Shown here in pieces: positions 1 to 7,500 of a stretch of 15,810 bases of DNA; positions within the stretch are counted from its first letter, which is position 1, and each line of letters starts with the position of its first letter. The notes under the pieces were generated by a model. The model did not search any database, had not been told where the DNA came from, and saw only the letters and a list, made by a program, of their open reading frames with translations. The stretch is from assembly GCA_021442745.1 (NCBI GenBank), contig JABUSI010000293.1, positions 1-15,810 on the forward strand, given 5' to 3'. Origin of the DNA: Erysipelotrichaceae bacterium (GTDB taxonomy: Bacteria > Bacillota_I > Bacilli_A > Erysipelotrichales > Erysipelotrichaceae). Position numbers and translations under genes: made by a program.

Positions 1-1
1 T

Positions 2-67
2 TCGAAAAAAAGCAAATCAGTACAGGTAATGAATGACCGGGACAGCAGGATAAAAATTTCTGTATAA
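2..67 (+). CDS. Possible C-terminal tail of an upstream gene
   Basis: One plus-strand frame is open from the left edge to a TAA at 65-67, giving 21 residues that end in DSRIKISV. A strong terminator begins eight bases after this stop, the usual layout for the last gene of a transcription unit. Another frame is also open from the edge but stops earlier, at 34-36, further from the terminator. The tail is too short to assign to any family. The call rests on the stop-to-terminator spacing alone. Confidence 0.3.
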   Translation, partial: SKKSKSVQVMNDRDSRIKISV

Positions 68-74
68 ATAAAAC

Positions 75-120
75 ACCTCCTTGGATAATCCGCATCGGAT
101 AGAACCAAGGAGGTTTTTTT
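75..120 (+). terminator. Intrinsic terminator, possibly bidirectional
   Basis: A perfect 10-bp stem pairs ACCTCCTTGG (75-84) with CCAAGGAGGT (105-114). It encloses a 20-base loop and is followed by seven T residues (114-120). On the minus strand the stem is followed by a weaker T-rich stretch (GTTTTATTTATA), so it may also end the minus-strand operon whose last gene stops at 171. Note that the left arm resembles an anti-Shine-Dalgarno sequence and the right arm a Shine-Dalgarno. Position and T-run still favour a terminator. Confidence 0.85.
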
Positions 121-170
121 CTGTTTTTATAAAGAGAAGATGAGTGTTGTTTGTTAGCGAAATACTTCAT

Positions 171-716
171 TTAAGATAAATCTAATTTAGAAAAAACGGA
201 TGCATCGAAATTCACTCCCCATTTGCCTTTACCCAGTCCCCATTTTGCAAATTTGTATTTTTTGATGTCAGGTATTTCAATGTTGTTTCTTGACAGGAAA
301 TCAACAAGTGATAAAACCAAATCATTTAGTTCTTCTCCCTGATCTGAAATTGAAGTATAAAGGTAAACATTGACCATGTCTTCAATTATAACGGTTAGTA
401 TATGATTGACGTCACTGTTGCAATCTTTATATAAATCTGTTAAATAATTAAATTCTGATTTTGACAGGTAGTTAAAACCATATGATTCAAAATCATTTGC
501 ATCAAAAATCACTTCAGGCATATATTCTACCATTGGGTAAAACCAGTCATCATCTATCCACTCGGCGCTGGATACACTCCACATTTTCTTCAGTAAAGTT
601 TTCCAGTTTTTGTCGGGGTATTTGGTTAAAACGTAGTTTTCGAAACAATTTACAGAAAAAGCCAGTTGTCCTAACACAGATATTTCCTTTAAATCGTCTT
701 TTAAATTGTTGTTCAT
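171..716 (-). CDS. Putative immunity protein for the adjacent deaminase toxin
   Basis: This 181-residue acidic, aromatic-rich protein has no signal peptide or membrane segment. I chose the ATG at 716 because GGGAGG lies about nine bases upstream, inside the end of the preceding gene. A longer in-frame reading to 785 has no such support and would run into the deaminase gene. It follows the deaminase stop (TAA ending at 718) directly, so the two genes are almost certainly co-transcribed and translationally coupled. The residue pattern (predicted helices with WIDDDWFYPMVEYMPE around 53-68, then a helical YLTDLYKDCNSDVNHILTVIIEDMV region) resembles small immunity proteins of polymorphic toxin loci. 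I cannot assign an Imm family with certainty. The inferred role is to bind and neutralise the deaminase in the cytoplasm. It could instead be an unrelated hypothetical protein. Confidence 0.6.
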   Translation of the reverse strand: MNNNLKDDLKEISVLGQLAFSVNCFENYVLTKYPDKNWKTLLKKMWSVSSAEWIDDDWFYPMVEYMPEVIFDANDFESYGFNYLSKSEFNYLTDLYKDCNSDVNHILTVIIEDMVNVYLYTSISDQGEELNDLVLSLVDFLSRNNIEIPDIKKYKFAKWGLGKGKWGVNFDASVFSKLDLS

Positions 717-717
717 G

Positions 718-1227
718 TTATTCGTCCTCCCATCCGCTATAGTTTTCTTTGATTTTGCCTTTAAAGGCATATGAGCAATTCTCACAGGCTTTTTTGTTTG
801 TGCCGAATTTACTCTTGGTTGTATTAATAGTCTTAATGAATAAGTTATTTAGTTTTGCACCATCGTTTAAGGCTTTGTTTATTGCGTCTACTTCAGCACA
901 GTTTGCAAGAGGATATGCATTTAAAGATTCATTCGGCAATAATCCTTTATGCGTTGCATCACCAAATATTATTAGATTCTTAGATTCATGGTTAATATGT
1001 ATGCCCTTGTTTCTTCCAAAGTATTCTTTGTTCGTTTCACAGTCATACACTATGGTTGCTACGGTAAACAGGCTTTGATCTTTTTTCGATAATCCTTCCT
1101 TGTAATTTTTTGCCCAATTACACAAATCGTTTTGTAGTTTTGTGTGAGAAGGCAGTTCTGAATAGTTGTTGGGTTTTGTTTCTGCTCCCTTGGTTCTTTT
1201 AAACAGACCACTTTTTGGTTTACTCAT
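718..1227 (-). CDS. Free-standing nucleotide/nucleic-acid deaminase, YwqJ-like toxin type
   Basis: This 169-residue protein has the zinc signature of the cytidine-deaminase-like fold. Cys110-Ala-Glu112 sits in NCAEVDAINKAL, with Glu112 as the expected proton shuttle, and Cys148-x-x-Cys151 sits in KKACENCS. Spacing and flanking residues (the helix after CAE, then IKTINT before the CxxC) match the YwqJ-like deaminases, which in Bacillus form the C-terminal toxin domain of LXG-type polymorphic toxins. Here no LXG, WXG, RHS or signal segment precedes the domain. The first 50 residues are a basic, Lys-rich lead. The ATG at 1227 has GAGG about eight bases upstream, so the short form looks like the real product and not a truncation at the window level. 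The probable immunity gene follows with a one-base gap. The substrate (free base, DNA or RNA) cannot be told from sequence. Confidence 0.8.
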   Translation of the reverse strand: MSKPKSGLFKRTKGAETKPNNYSELPSHTKLQNDLCNWAKNYKEGLSKKDQSLFTVATIVYDCETNKEYFGRNKGIHINHESKNLIIFGDATHKGLLPNESLNAYPLANCAEVDAINKALNDGAKLNNLFIKTINTTKSKFGTNKKACENCSYAFKGKIKENYSGWEDE

Positions 1228-1274
1228 ATGAATGCCTCGTTAATTGATGGTCAGGAAAGAACATACTAATTATA

Positions 1275-1997
1275 TCATTTGTGGTCATTATGAATCTCCT
1301 CTGTTTGCTTAAAATGTTTTGCTGTTTCACTGTCATACTGCTTAATAACAATCCCTTGTTTTTTCAGATTGTCAAAAAAATAGTATTTGTCTGATCCATA
1401 TACAATAATTGCATTTGGATGAAGTGTTTCCATTAGGTTATCTAAAAATGATTCGAATCTTTTTCTGTTTTCTTTGTATTGCAACCCACTACCAACGGTT
1501 CCGATTGATACAATGCTTTCGGAAGGTATGCCTTTAAAACAAAAACTCAAATCATCTTCCGATCCTCTGACATTGTTGATAACACTTAGTCCTCTTTTTC
1601 CGCATTGATATCCGAATGCTCTCATACGATAAGTGTTAAAATGTTTTAGTGATTCCGGGAAATCTTCATAAGTACTGAAATCAGGAGTAATAATCCCTTT
1701 GAAATGACATAGGATTTTAAATGCATCATCAAAAGAAAACCATATCCCTCTTGATGTATCAAATTTATAATCATCAATATAAAAGCATACGTATGAATCT
1801 TCGAAAAAATCATAATTGTGTAAATTGAAGATATTATTTCTATAGATTTTTTTGGCTTCCATCCATGTGATAATGCTTTTCGGAAACTCTTTTGCCGTTG
1901 TTGGACAAATCGGTATATCGTCATCGTATTCTGCTCCATCAACCATTTCCGGATTCCACCATATTGTTTTTAAGCCACTTCGTATTTTTTGTTTCAT
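1275..1997 (-). CDS. DUF4417 domain protein
   Basis: This 240-residue soluble protein matches my memory of the DUF4417 family. The features are an early Trp-Trp-Asn-Pro stretch, DFSTY at 106-110, NTYR at 121-124, then GYQCGKRGLSVINNVRG, SFCFKGIPSESIVSIGTVGS (about 151-170) and IIVYG (197-201). The family occurs widely on phages, plasmids and genomic islands, and its biochemical role is unknown to me. Length is normal for the family. The ATG at 1997 is preceded by AGGGAG. It lies 47 bases upstream of the deaminase gene on the same strand, so it may be the first gene of a three-gene operon ending in the immunity gene. It is divergent from the macro/TIR pair across 155 bases. I infer an accessory role in defence or mobile-element biology from position only. 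Confidence 0.75.
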   Translation of the reverse strand: MKQKIRSGLKTIWWNPEMVDGAEYDDDIPICPTTAKEFPKSIITWMEAKKIYRNNIFNLHNYDFFEDSYVCFYIDDYKFDTSRGIWFSFDDAFKILCHFKGIITPDFSTYEDFPESLKHFNTYRMRAFGYQCGKRGLSVINNVRGSEDDLSFCFKGIPSESIVSIGTVGSGLQYKENRKRFESFLDNLMETLHPNAIIVYGSDKYYFFDNLKKQGIVIKQYDSETAKHFKQTEEIHNDHK

Positions 1998-2041
1998 TGT
2001 ATAATCTCCCTATATAAAATGATGACTGTGATATACTATCG

Positions 2042-2072
2042 TTGAAATCAAGCAAGAAGGATTTCATATCAT
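2042..2072 (+). promoter_or_regulatory. Inverted repeat over a possible promoter for the macro/TIR operon
   Basis: TGAAATC (2043-2049) and GATTTCA (2060-2066) form a perfect 7-bp inverted repeat with a 10-base spacer, about two helical turns end to end. A weak sigmaA-like promoter overlaps it: TTGAAA at 2042-2047 and TATCAT at 2067-2072, with a long 19-base spacing. The repeat lies in the 155-base divergent region between the DUF4417 and macro genes, so a bound repressor could govern both. This rests on pattern only. No regulator gene is visible nearby. Confidence 0.35.
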
Positions 2073-2125
2073 CTTCACCTGTTTTAAGTGTAGGAAAAAT
2101 CAGGAGATTAATAGTTGGCTAAAGA

Positions 2126-2166
2126 GTTGCAGAAAGGTTGTAAAAAGTTGTAATGAGTTGTAATGA
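2126..2166 (+). repeat. Phased GTTG direct repeats at the macro-gene start
   Basis: GTTG recurs at 2126, 2137, 2147 and 2157, and also at 2114, with intervals of 12, 11, 10 and 10 bases. The last two units are identical 10-mers (GTTGTAATGA), and the unit at 2137 differs from them at three positions. The array covers the place where a ribosome binding site should lie and runs across the ATG at 2153. It could be a protein-binding site in helical phase or a small tandem duplication. Confidence 0.6.
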
Positions 2167-3250
2167 ATTTGTTTTTGTTAATGTAATAAAGATTCTAAAA
2201 AAACATACTTTGTCAAAACAGTCGGATGAAGTTCTGCTAAATGAAATGATAGGAATTCTTATAGATGAATATGATTTCAAAAACAAAATGGGGAACAGCA
2301 TATATTTCGATAAAGAAACAACAAGTCGACTAATGAATAGGAAGGTTGAATTTCCTGTTTGTATAGCCGAATCAATAGGAATAGATGGAATAAAAACGGT
2401 AGTGCATAACGGAGTTGCGGATTTTGTAAATGAGTATATAAACAGGAATTCTTCAACGCAGATAATCAAAGAAATTAAAGAATTGTATGAAAAGGATATT
2501 TGTATCAGCGAAGATTTATCAAAATATCTGAATGAAAAAGCAACGGATTTGATTGATTTTTTAACTGAAGTATTTATTGAAACGATAAAGTATCCGAATA
2601 AAAGACTACTACTTAAGAAGAGAATCTGGGTGCGTGGTCAAAATGAAATACTTATTTGTTCAGGTGATATATTAGAAGAGGCTTTTGGTAAGGCAAACGA
2701 AAAGAAGATATATGTAATTCCTGTAAACTCATCCTTTGATATGATATTAAGTAATCCGGAAGATGCTAAACAGCACGTATCTGAGAATTCTCTCCATGGT
2801 AAATGGCTGGCAAGAATCAGAAAGTATTACAAAGTTGATTTGGAGCAGGCAATTCAATCGGAAATAGATATCAGGAAATATGAAGCTGATAAAAAAGAGA
2901 ATTATCCTTTAGGAACAATAGTTGTCATACGAATGGGAGAACTGTATTTTTACTTATTGGCTCTGTCTGATTTTGATGAAAACAATATGGCTCATGCAAG
3001 TAAAGAAGACTTTAAGAACGTTATCTGTAAATTACTTGAGTTTTATGACAAAAACGGTCAGGGCTATCCGATATATATCCCTTTGATGGGAACGGGGAGA
3101 TCAAGAATTAATCTGAGTCATAAGGAATCCTTGTGCATTATTAAACAAGTTCTAAAAGACAATACACATATGGTGCACGGGACAATAAACTTGGTAATTT
3201 ACAGTAATGATATGAGCAAATTAGGGAAGGATGATTTAAATGATTTATAG
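2153..3250 (+). CDS. ThsA-type macro-domain protein with unknown N-terminal domain (Thoeris-like effector)
   Basis: This 365-residue protein has two parts. The C-terminal part (about 165-365) reads as the macro domain found in Thoeris ThsA proteins (formerly DUF6430). It contains SGDILEEAF, then IYVIPVNSSFDM (macro-type IxxPxN strand), SLHGKWLARI, YPLGTIVVIR and PLMGTGRSRI (311-319), the phosphate-binding loop, followed by LVIYSND. Macro domains bind ADP-ribose-like ligands. The N-terminal part (1-150) is mainly helical, contains YFDKETTSRLMNRKV, and is not a SIR2, SLOG or two-helix membrane domain. I do not recognise it. Translation initiation looks weak: AGAAAGG lies 15 bases from the ATG. 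The TIR-like gene overlaps its end by 11 bases. I infer that this is the effector that senses the TIR product. A macro protein that hydrolyses ADP-ribose is the main alternative. Confidence 0.75.
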   Translation: MSCNEFVFVNVIKILKKHTLSKQSDEVLLNEMIGILIDEYDFKNKMGNSIYFDKETTSRLMNRKVEFPVCIAESIGIDGIKTVVHNGVADFVNEYINRNSSTQIIKEIKELYEKDICISEDLSKYLNEKATDLIDFLTEVFIETIKYPNKRLLLKKRIWVRGQNEILICSGDILEEAFGKANEKKIYVIPVNSSFDMILSNPEDAKQHVSENSLHGKWLARIRKYYKVDLEQAIQSEIDIRKYEADKKENYPLGTIVVIRMGELYFYLLALSDFDENNMAHASKEDFKNVICKLLEFYDKNGQGYPIYIPLMGTGRSRINLSHKESLCIIKQVLKDNTHMVHGTINLVIYSNDMSKLGKDDLNDL

Positions 3251-3746
3251 AACAAGAACCTATATTGCCGGAGATTGGACGAATGATAAAATAGCAATAG
3301 ATAAGTTGTTTCAATGGAACGATAGTAATTACTGGAATCTGGATTTTGTTGATGTTCATAAGTTTCATCAATCAAAAGACAGTAGTTTGAATTGCTCGAT
3401 CAAAAAGTCATTGTCAGAGAGAATGGATTCATGTAAAACCTTCGTGCTTGTTGTTGGTGATAAAACCAATACTACAACAGCCGGATCGTGCAGGAATTGC
3501 AGTAACTACAACTTAAATAGTATTTATTGTAAAAAAGGGATAGGTGTAAGCTGTAAGAGTTTTATACAATTTGAATGTGACAAAGCAATTAGAGACAGAT
3601 TGAAAATTGTGGTTCTGTATCATTCAAAATATGTTCACAAGTTCTTTTGCCCTGAATCGGTTCGTAATACAGGGGAACATATTGCAATGATAGATGGTGA
3701 CGGGAATTGGAATTATAAAAAAATCAGAGATGCCATAATGAATTGA
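3240..3746 (+). CDS. ThsB-like TIR-domain protein (DUF1863 family)
   Basis: This 168-residue protein is a single TIR-like domain of the ThsB/DUF1863 type. It opens with TRTYIAGDWTNDKIAID (a beta strand and early loop), then WNLDFVDVH, the conserved SSLNCSIKKSLSERMDSCKTFVLVVG, SFIQFECDKAI, KIVVLYHS and a C-terminal GNWNYKKIRDAI helix. Glu112 in FIQFEC sits where TIR enzymes carry their NAD-hydrolysing glutamate, so I expect an active enzyme. In Thoeris, ThsB makes an NAD-derived signal on phage infection, and this activates ThsA. The ATG at 3240 lies inside the end of the macro gene (11-base overlap) and follows GGGAAGGA, so the two are translationally coupled. Four cysteines (84, 87, 97, 105) form a cluster just before the catalytic helix. 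The family call is firm, but its activity here is inferred. Confidence 0.85.
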   Translation: MIYRTRTYIAGDWTNDKIAIDKLFQWNDSNYWNLDFVDVHKFHQSKDSSLNCSIKKSLSERMDSCKTFVLVVGDKTNTTTAGSCRNCSNYNLNSIYCKKGIGVSCKSFIQFECDKAIRDRLKIVVLYHSKYVHKFFCPESVRNTGEHIAMIDGDGNWNYKKIRDAIMN

Positions 3747-3750
3747 AAAA

Positions 3751-3774
3751 CCGGTTATGAATGTAATAACCTGG
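3751..3774 (+). terminator. Weak hairpin after the TIR gene
   Basis: GGTTAT (53-58 of this block) pairs with ATAACC (3766-3771) around a seven-base loop. The stem extends by two C-G pairs past a single bulged T. It lies five bases after the TIR stop codon but has no T-run, so it may slow transcription or protect the 3' end more than terminate. Confidence 0.3.
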
Positions 3775-3784
3775 AAATACCATT

Positions 3785-3832
3785 TTCAAGGGAAATGTAC
3801 ACCTTGAACCGGATGTTTACATGCAGTAAATT
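3785..3832 (+). promoter_or_regulatory. Promoter with overlapping inverted repeat for the DUF4132 operon
   Basis: TTGAAC (3804-3809) and TAAATT (3827-3832) are separated by 17 bases and predict a start near 3839, about 36 bases before the first ATG. The minus-35 box is part of the right arm of a perfect inverted repeat, TTCAAGG (3785-3791) and CCTTGAA (3802-3808), which is a plausible repressor site. A further small palindrome (TTTAC/GTAAA, 3816-3830) covers the spacer. All of this is visible pattern only, with no experimental support. Confidence 0.45.
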
Positions 3833-3874
3833 TGATAAACGGTGAATAGTTTGAATACAAAGAAAGGTAATCGT

Positions 3875-4081
3875 ATGCATCATGAATTACAAGAATTAGA
3901 AGAAGCAAAACGACAGTTTGATTCGCTGATTCATAAACTGGAAGAAACGGTAACATCATTGGAATCCAAACCGGATCCAACCCGGTACAAGTCTCAGATT
4001 ACGCTGGCAAAACGCCGGATTGCGGCAATGAAATTGGCCAATGAACTGATAGAAAACGAGGGGAAAATGTATGAACATTAA
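3875..4081 (+). CDS. Small coiled-coil protein, first gene of the DUF4132 operon
   Basis: This 68-residue highly charged protein is dominated by heptad-like helix (HHELQELEEAKRQFDSLIHK, then LEETVTSLES). A short proline-containing turn (KPDPTRY) leads to a second basic helix, ITLAKRRIAAMKLANELIEN. It looks like a helical hairpin or dimeric coiled coil. I chose the ATG at 3875 because AGAAAGG lies at good spacing. A GTG in frame at 3842 has none. The next gene starts inside its last codons (11-base overlap), so it is translationally coupled. I do not recognise a named family. From the coupling I infer that it is a subunit or partner of the large DUF4132 protein. Confidence 0.7.
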   Translation: MHHELQELEEAKRQFDSLIHKLEETVTSLESKPDPTRYKSQITLAKRRIAAMKLANELIENEGKMYEH

Positions 4082-4532
4082 CATCAGGGTTAAAGGAGTA
4101 TCAAACAGGGAAAACAAGATTCAAACGATTACGTATACGTATCCGGACGGGGAATATACCGTAGACCGGTTTTTACGGGAAACGGTACGGATCAATCTGG
4201 AGGAATATCAGAAGATTTCCCGGGAAACCATACCGGGCAAGGATTATTACGACCGCAGTGAAAACAGCCGTAAGGTATTACAGGTGTTGTCTTTTGAAGA
4301 AATAGAGAATCAGGCAACGGGCGGAAAAGTATCGTTCGGGGTTGTGTACGGAGATTCGGAAGTGGATCTGAAAAATGCACAGGATAATGCGATACAGTGT
4401 TTTGAAGACGGTATGGTGGCCTTGTTTGCGGATGGAAACCGGTATGAAGAAATAAAAGAAATACTGCCGTTGCAGGAAAACAGTGAAGTGATATTTGTAC
4501 GACTGACGTTTCTGGCAGGAAGAATGTGGTAA
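4071..4532 (+). CDS. Uncharacterised 153-residue protein of the DUF4132 operon
   Basis: This soluble alpha/beta protein has no membrane segment. It opens with alternating strand-like sequence (MNINIRVKGV, then IQTITYTYPDGEYTVDRFLR), which is weakly reminiscent of a beta-grasp start. A polar middle (SRETIPGKDYYDRSENSRK) follows, then GKVSFGVVYG, a helix (LKNAQDNAIQCFEDGMVALF) and a conserved-looking end, IFVRLTFLAGRMW. The ATG at 4071 follows GAGGGG and lies within the end of the coiled-coil gene. The DUF4132 gene begins 12 bases after its stop, behind AAGGGGG. I do not recognise the family, and the beta-grasp idea is low confidence. Tight coupling on both sides suggests that the three products act together. 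Confidence 0.75.
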   Translation: MNINIRVKGVSNRENKIQTITYTYPDGEYTVDRFLRETVRINLEEYQKISRETIPGKDYYDRSENSRKVLQVLSFEEIENQATGGKVSFGVVYGDSEVDLKNAQDNAIQCFEDGMVALFADGNRYEEIKEILPLQENSEVIFVRLTFLAGRMW

Positions 4533-4544
4533 GGGGGATATTCT

Positions 4545-7500
4545 ATGGCATACGGGTATGAATCAAGAAGAACTTTTTCAGACAAGTTGTTTAATGACTG
4601 GACAAGTACGAATGCGTTGAAAATCAAACGTCTGGATGTGGAAGTATGGCGTGTGTATGAAGAAATCATTGCCGGTACACACAAGGAGTTCGTGTCGCGG
4701 GTTCAGATTACGAAGTATTACGAAAAACATCATAAGAAGGAAACACTGGCGGAGTTTGTGAAGAAATATCTGAAACCGCTTGTGGATTTGTTTGTGCCAA
4801 AGGAATGTACGGATGATTTTTATCATGTTGTCGACAGCATGACGGAATATCCGTATCCGATCGGGTGGAACCGGAGAAGCTTACGCAGTAAAGATCCGGC
4901 TGTTCATCTGGGACATCTGGAACAACTGTTGTATGCGTATATGGTGTTTGGTACGTATCAGGTATCGGTGAACGATTACGTGCGGGAGAATCTGGAAGAA
5001 GAATTGCTGGATTTCAAGAAGAATACGGAGGAAAACCGTAATTTCAAAATGTGTCTGTCGATGCAGGATGACATGTTTGCGGCAAGAATCGATGCGAATG
5101 ATACGCAATTCATAGAAACGGTAAAGGAAGCGTTTCTTTCGGACCGCAATACGGTGGTAGTGTCCAGGGAATTAATTCGTGGCGTGGTGAAGAGTCATAA
5201 TACGGAACTGCATGATTTATTGGGTAAGTTCCTGTTGGCTGCCAGGTTGTCTGAGGGAGTGCGTCAGGTCATTTGTGAGAATGCCGATTGCGGTACGAAA
5301 GAAGCCTTTGTGCGTCTGTGTAAGGTGATTGCTGAGAATAACCTGTTGCGTTTTGCGGCAGTGAAACGGGCAGTCGGCACGTGGACGGCATTGTATAACA
5401 GTGACCAGGCGGAACGGCTGACGGAGAAAGTATTCGGGATGGTATTGCATGTTGCCGAAGATCCGGAGTATGCGGAAAGTCTTCTGAATTCAACGGATTG
5501 TGTGGAAATCTATCTGGGTTTGTGGGGACTGGCGTATGAGGATGTCAATCTGGCAGTACAGAAGATGAAAGAACTGGCACAAAATGGTACGAGATTACAG
5601 GCACTGACTATCGGGTATTTCAATGAAATCATTCAGATACCGGAAGTGACGAGAGATGTTGCTGTTTTAATGTTTGAAACCTATCCGGATGATCTGGAAC
5701 TGATGGCGGTGTATATGAATACGTATCTGCCGAATTCCAAGGTGTTTGAACTGTTGCGGTTATTGGCAGACAGGGGTGAGCAGAGTCTTCTGGTTGCCAG
5801 GGAAGAAGATTTTACATACATAAAACCGGAAATTACGATGCTGATGCCGGATAAAAAGACGGCTGAGAAGCAATACGAGATTCTGAAACAGGCACAGAGT
5901 ACAGCAAAAAAGGAACAGGTGTTTTCACCGGTTGTTTTCCCGTGGTACGGAGTGAAACTGACACGTTCGCAACTGGTTGTACCGATGATGTTTCTGGCGT
6001 ATGTACTGGAAGATCCGGATAAGATGGATGAAGTATGCGGTATGCTGCCGTTAGTTGATGCTGATACGGGACACCGGCAAAATCTGTTACGATTGCTGTT
6101 ACATGAGCCGAAAACGGAAGTGCAGAGAACAACCTTGCTGGAAGCCATTGCCGATCGGGAAGGACAGACAAGAAGTACGGCTTTCCGGATTCTGAGTGCG
6201 AAACAGCTGAAGAAAGAGGATATCCGGAAACTGGAGGGACATCTGAAAGGAAAAAATCAGGAAGTCCGTACCAATACGTTGCAGTTGTTGATGAAACAGA
6301 CGGAAGAAGGACAGACGGAAAGTGCGAAACGGCTGTTATCCGATTCTAATGTACAGGTGCGGTTGGCGGGATACGATATTCTGAAAAAACTGAGTGAGGC
6401 ACATCCGGAAAAGAAGGAAACATACGGTTCGCTTCTGATTTCTTGTGTCGGAAATGCCGATGCGTTAAGCGAACAGGAAAAGATTCTGTTTGAGGAAATC
6501 GTGAAGGAACATACAACAGAAGATATCCTGAATGTCAAGGGATACGGATTGTATCCGGAAAACTTTACATTGGATATTCCGAAAGAATATACAAACGTTC
6601 CGCGTGACGGAAAGAACGTACGCAACCGGTTTGATATGTCCGGAAAGGATTTCGAGAAGATTGAAACGGCTTTTGATCAACTGATTCAGAAGGAAGGAAC
6701 CAGGGAATATACGGACTTTTACGGTGATACTCAGCTTTTGGGAAATGAGTTCCGGCAGATTGCCGGTGCGGATAAACCGTATCATCTGCGGTATCCGTTC
6801 CCGGAATTGTGGGAACAATTCTATGACGAACACATCCGGGATGAGAAGGCATTCTGGAACGTGTATGTAGCGGTTACTTTCAATAATGTGGAAGAGGAAA
6901 TTACGGATGTGGCAGCGTATCAGAAAGAACTGACAAAGTTATTCGGGGATGCGGCAACGTATGAATATACAAGTAAAAATCATAAGCAGTTTTCCTATGA
7001 CAGTACGTTGAAAACCGTACTGAATTGCATTGCGAGCATGAAGAATTTCGGATTCCCACGGAATCTGGCACTGGAAATTGCTGCTTATGTGGCTGATTTG
7101 CCGGAAAACATGCGGTGGTTTACGCCAAGAAAACGTAATTACTGGTACAACGAAAAGGACCGGGTGCCATTTACGAAAACCCGGAAGCTGGATATTGTAT
7201 GGAATACATTGGGACAATGGAGAAATGAAGAGGAGTTTGCGGAAAACTTCTGGGCAAAAGTTCAGGTGGACCGGGCGTTTGATTTCCGGAACAACTCTTT
7301 CCGTAACGGAATCCAGAGAGATGACCTGGTGAATTATGTATCCTTGTATCCGTGTCTGAAGATGGCCGAATACAAGCGAATCCCGATGGAAGCGGTCAGC
7401 TGGTACGGACTGGAAGTACTGGGCGCGAAGGAAACGATGAACGAACTGAAGAATTTCAGTGGGATTACACTGACAAGATATATGTACGGATGCCTGAAAG

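Noticed and set aside
717..785. Longer start for the putative immunity gene at 785
   Set aside because: It overlaps the deaminase reading frame and has no ribosome binding site, whereas the ATG at 716 has GGGAGG at good spacing.
3842..3874. GTG start 11 codons upstream of the coiled-coil gene
   Set aside because: No ribosome binding site precedes it. AGAAAGG is positioned for the ATG at 3875.
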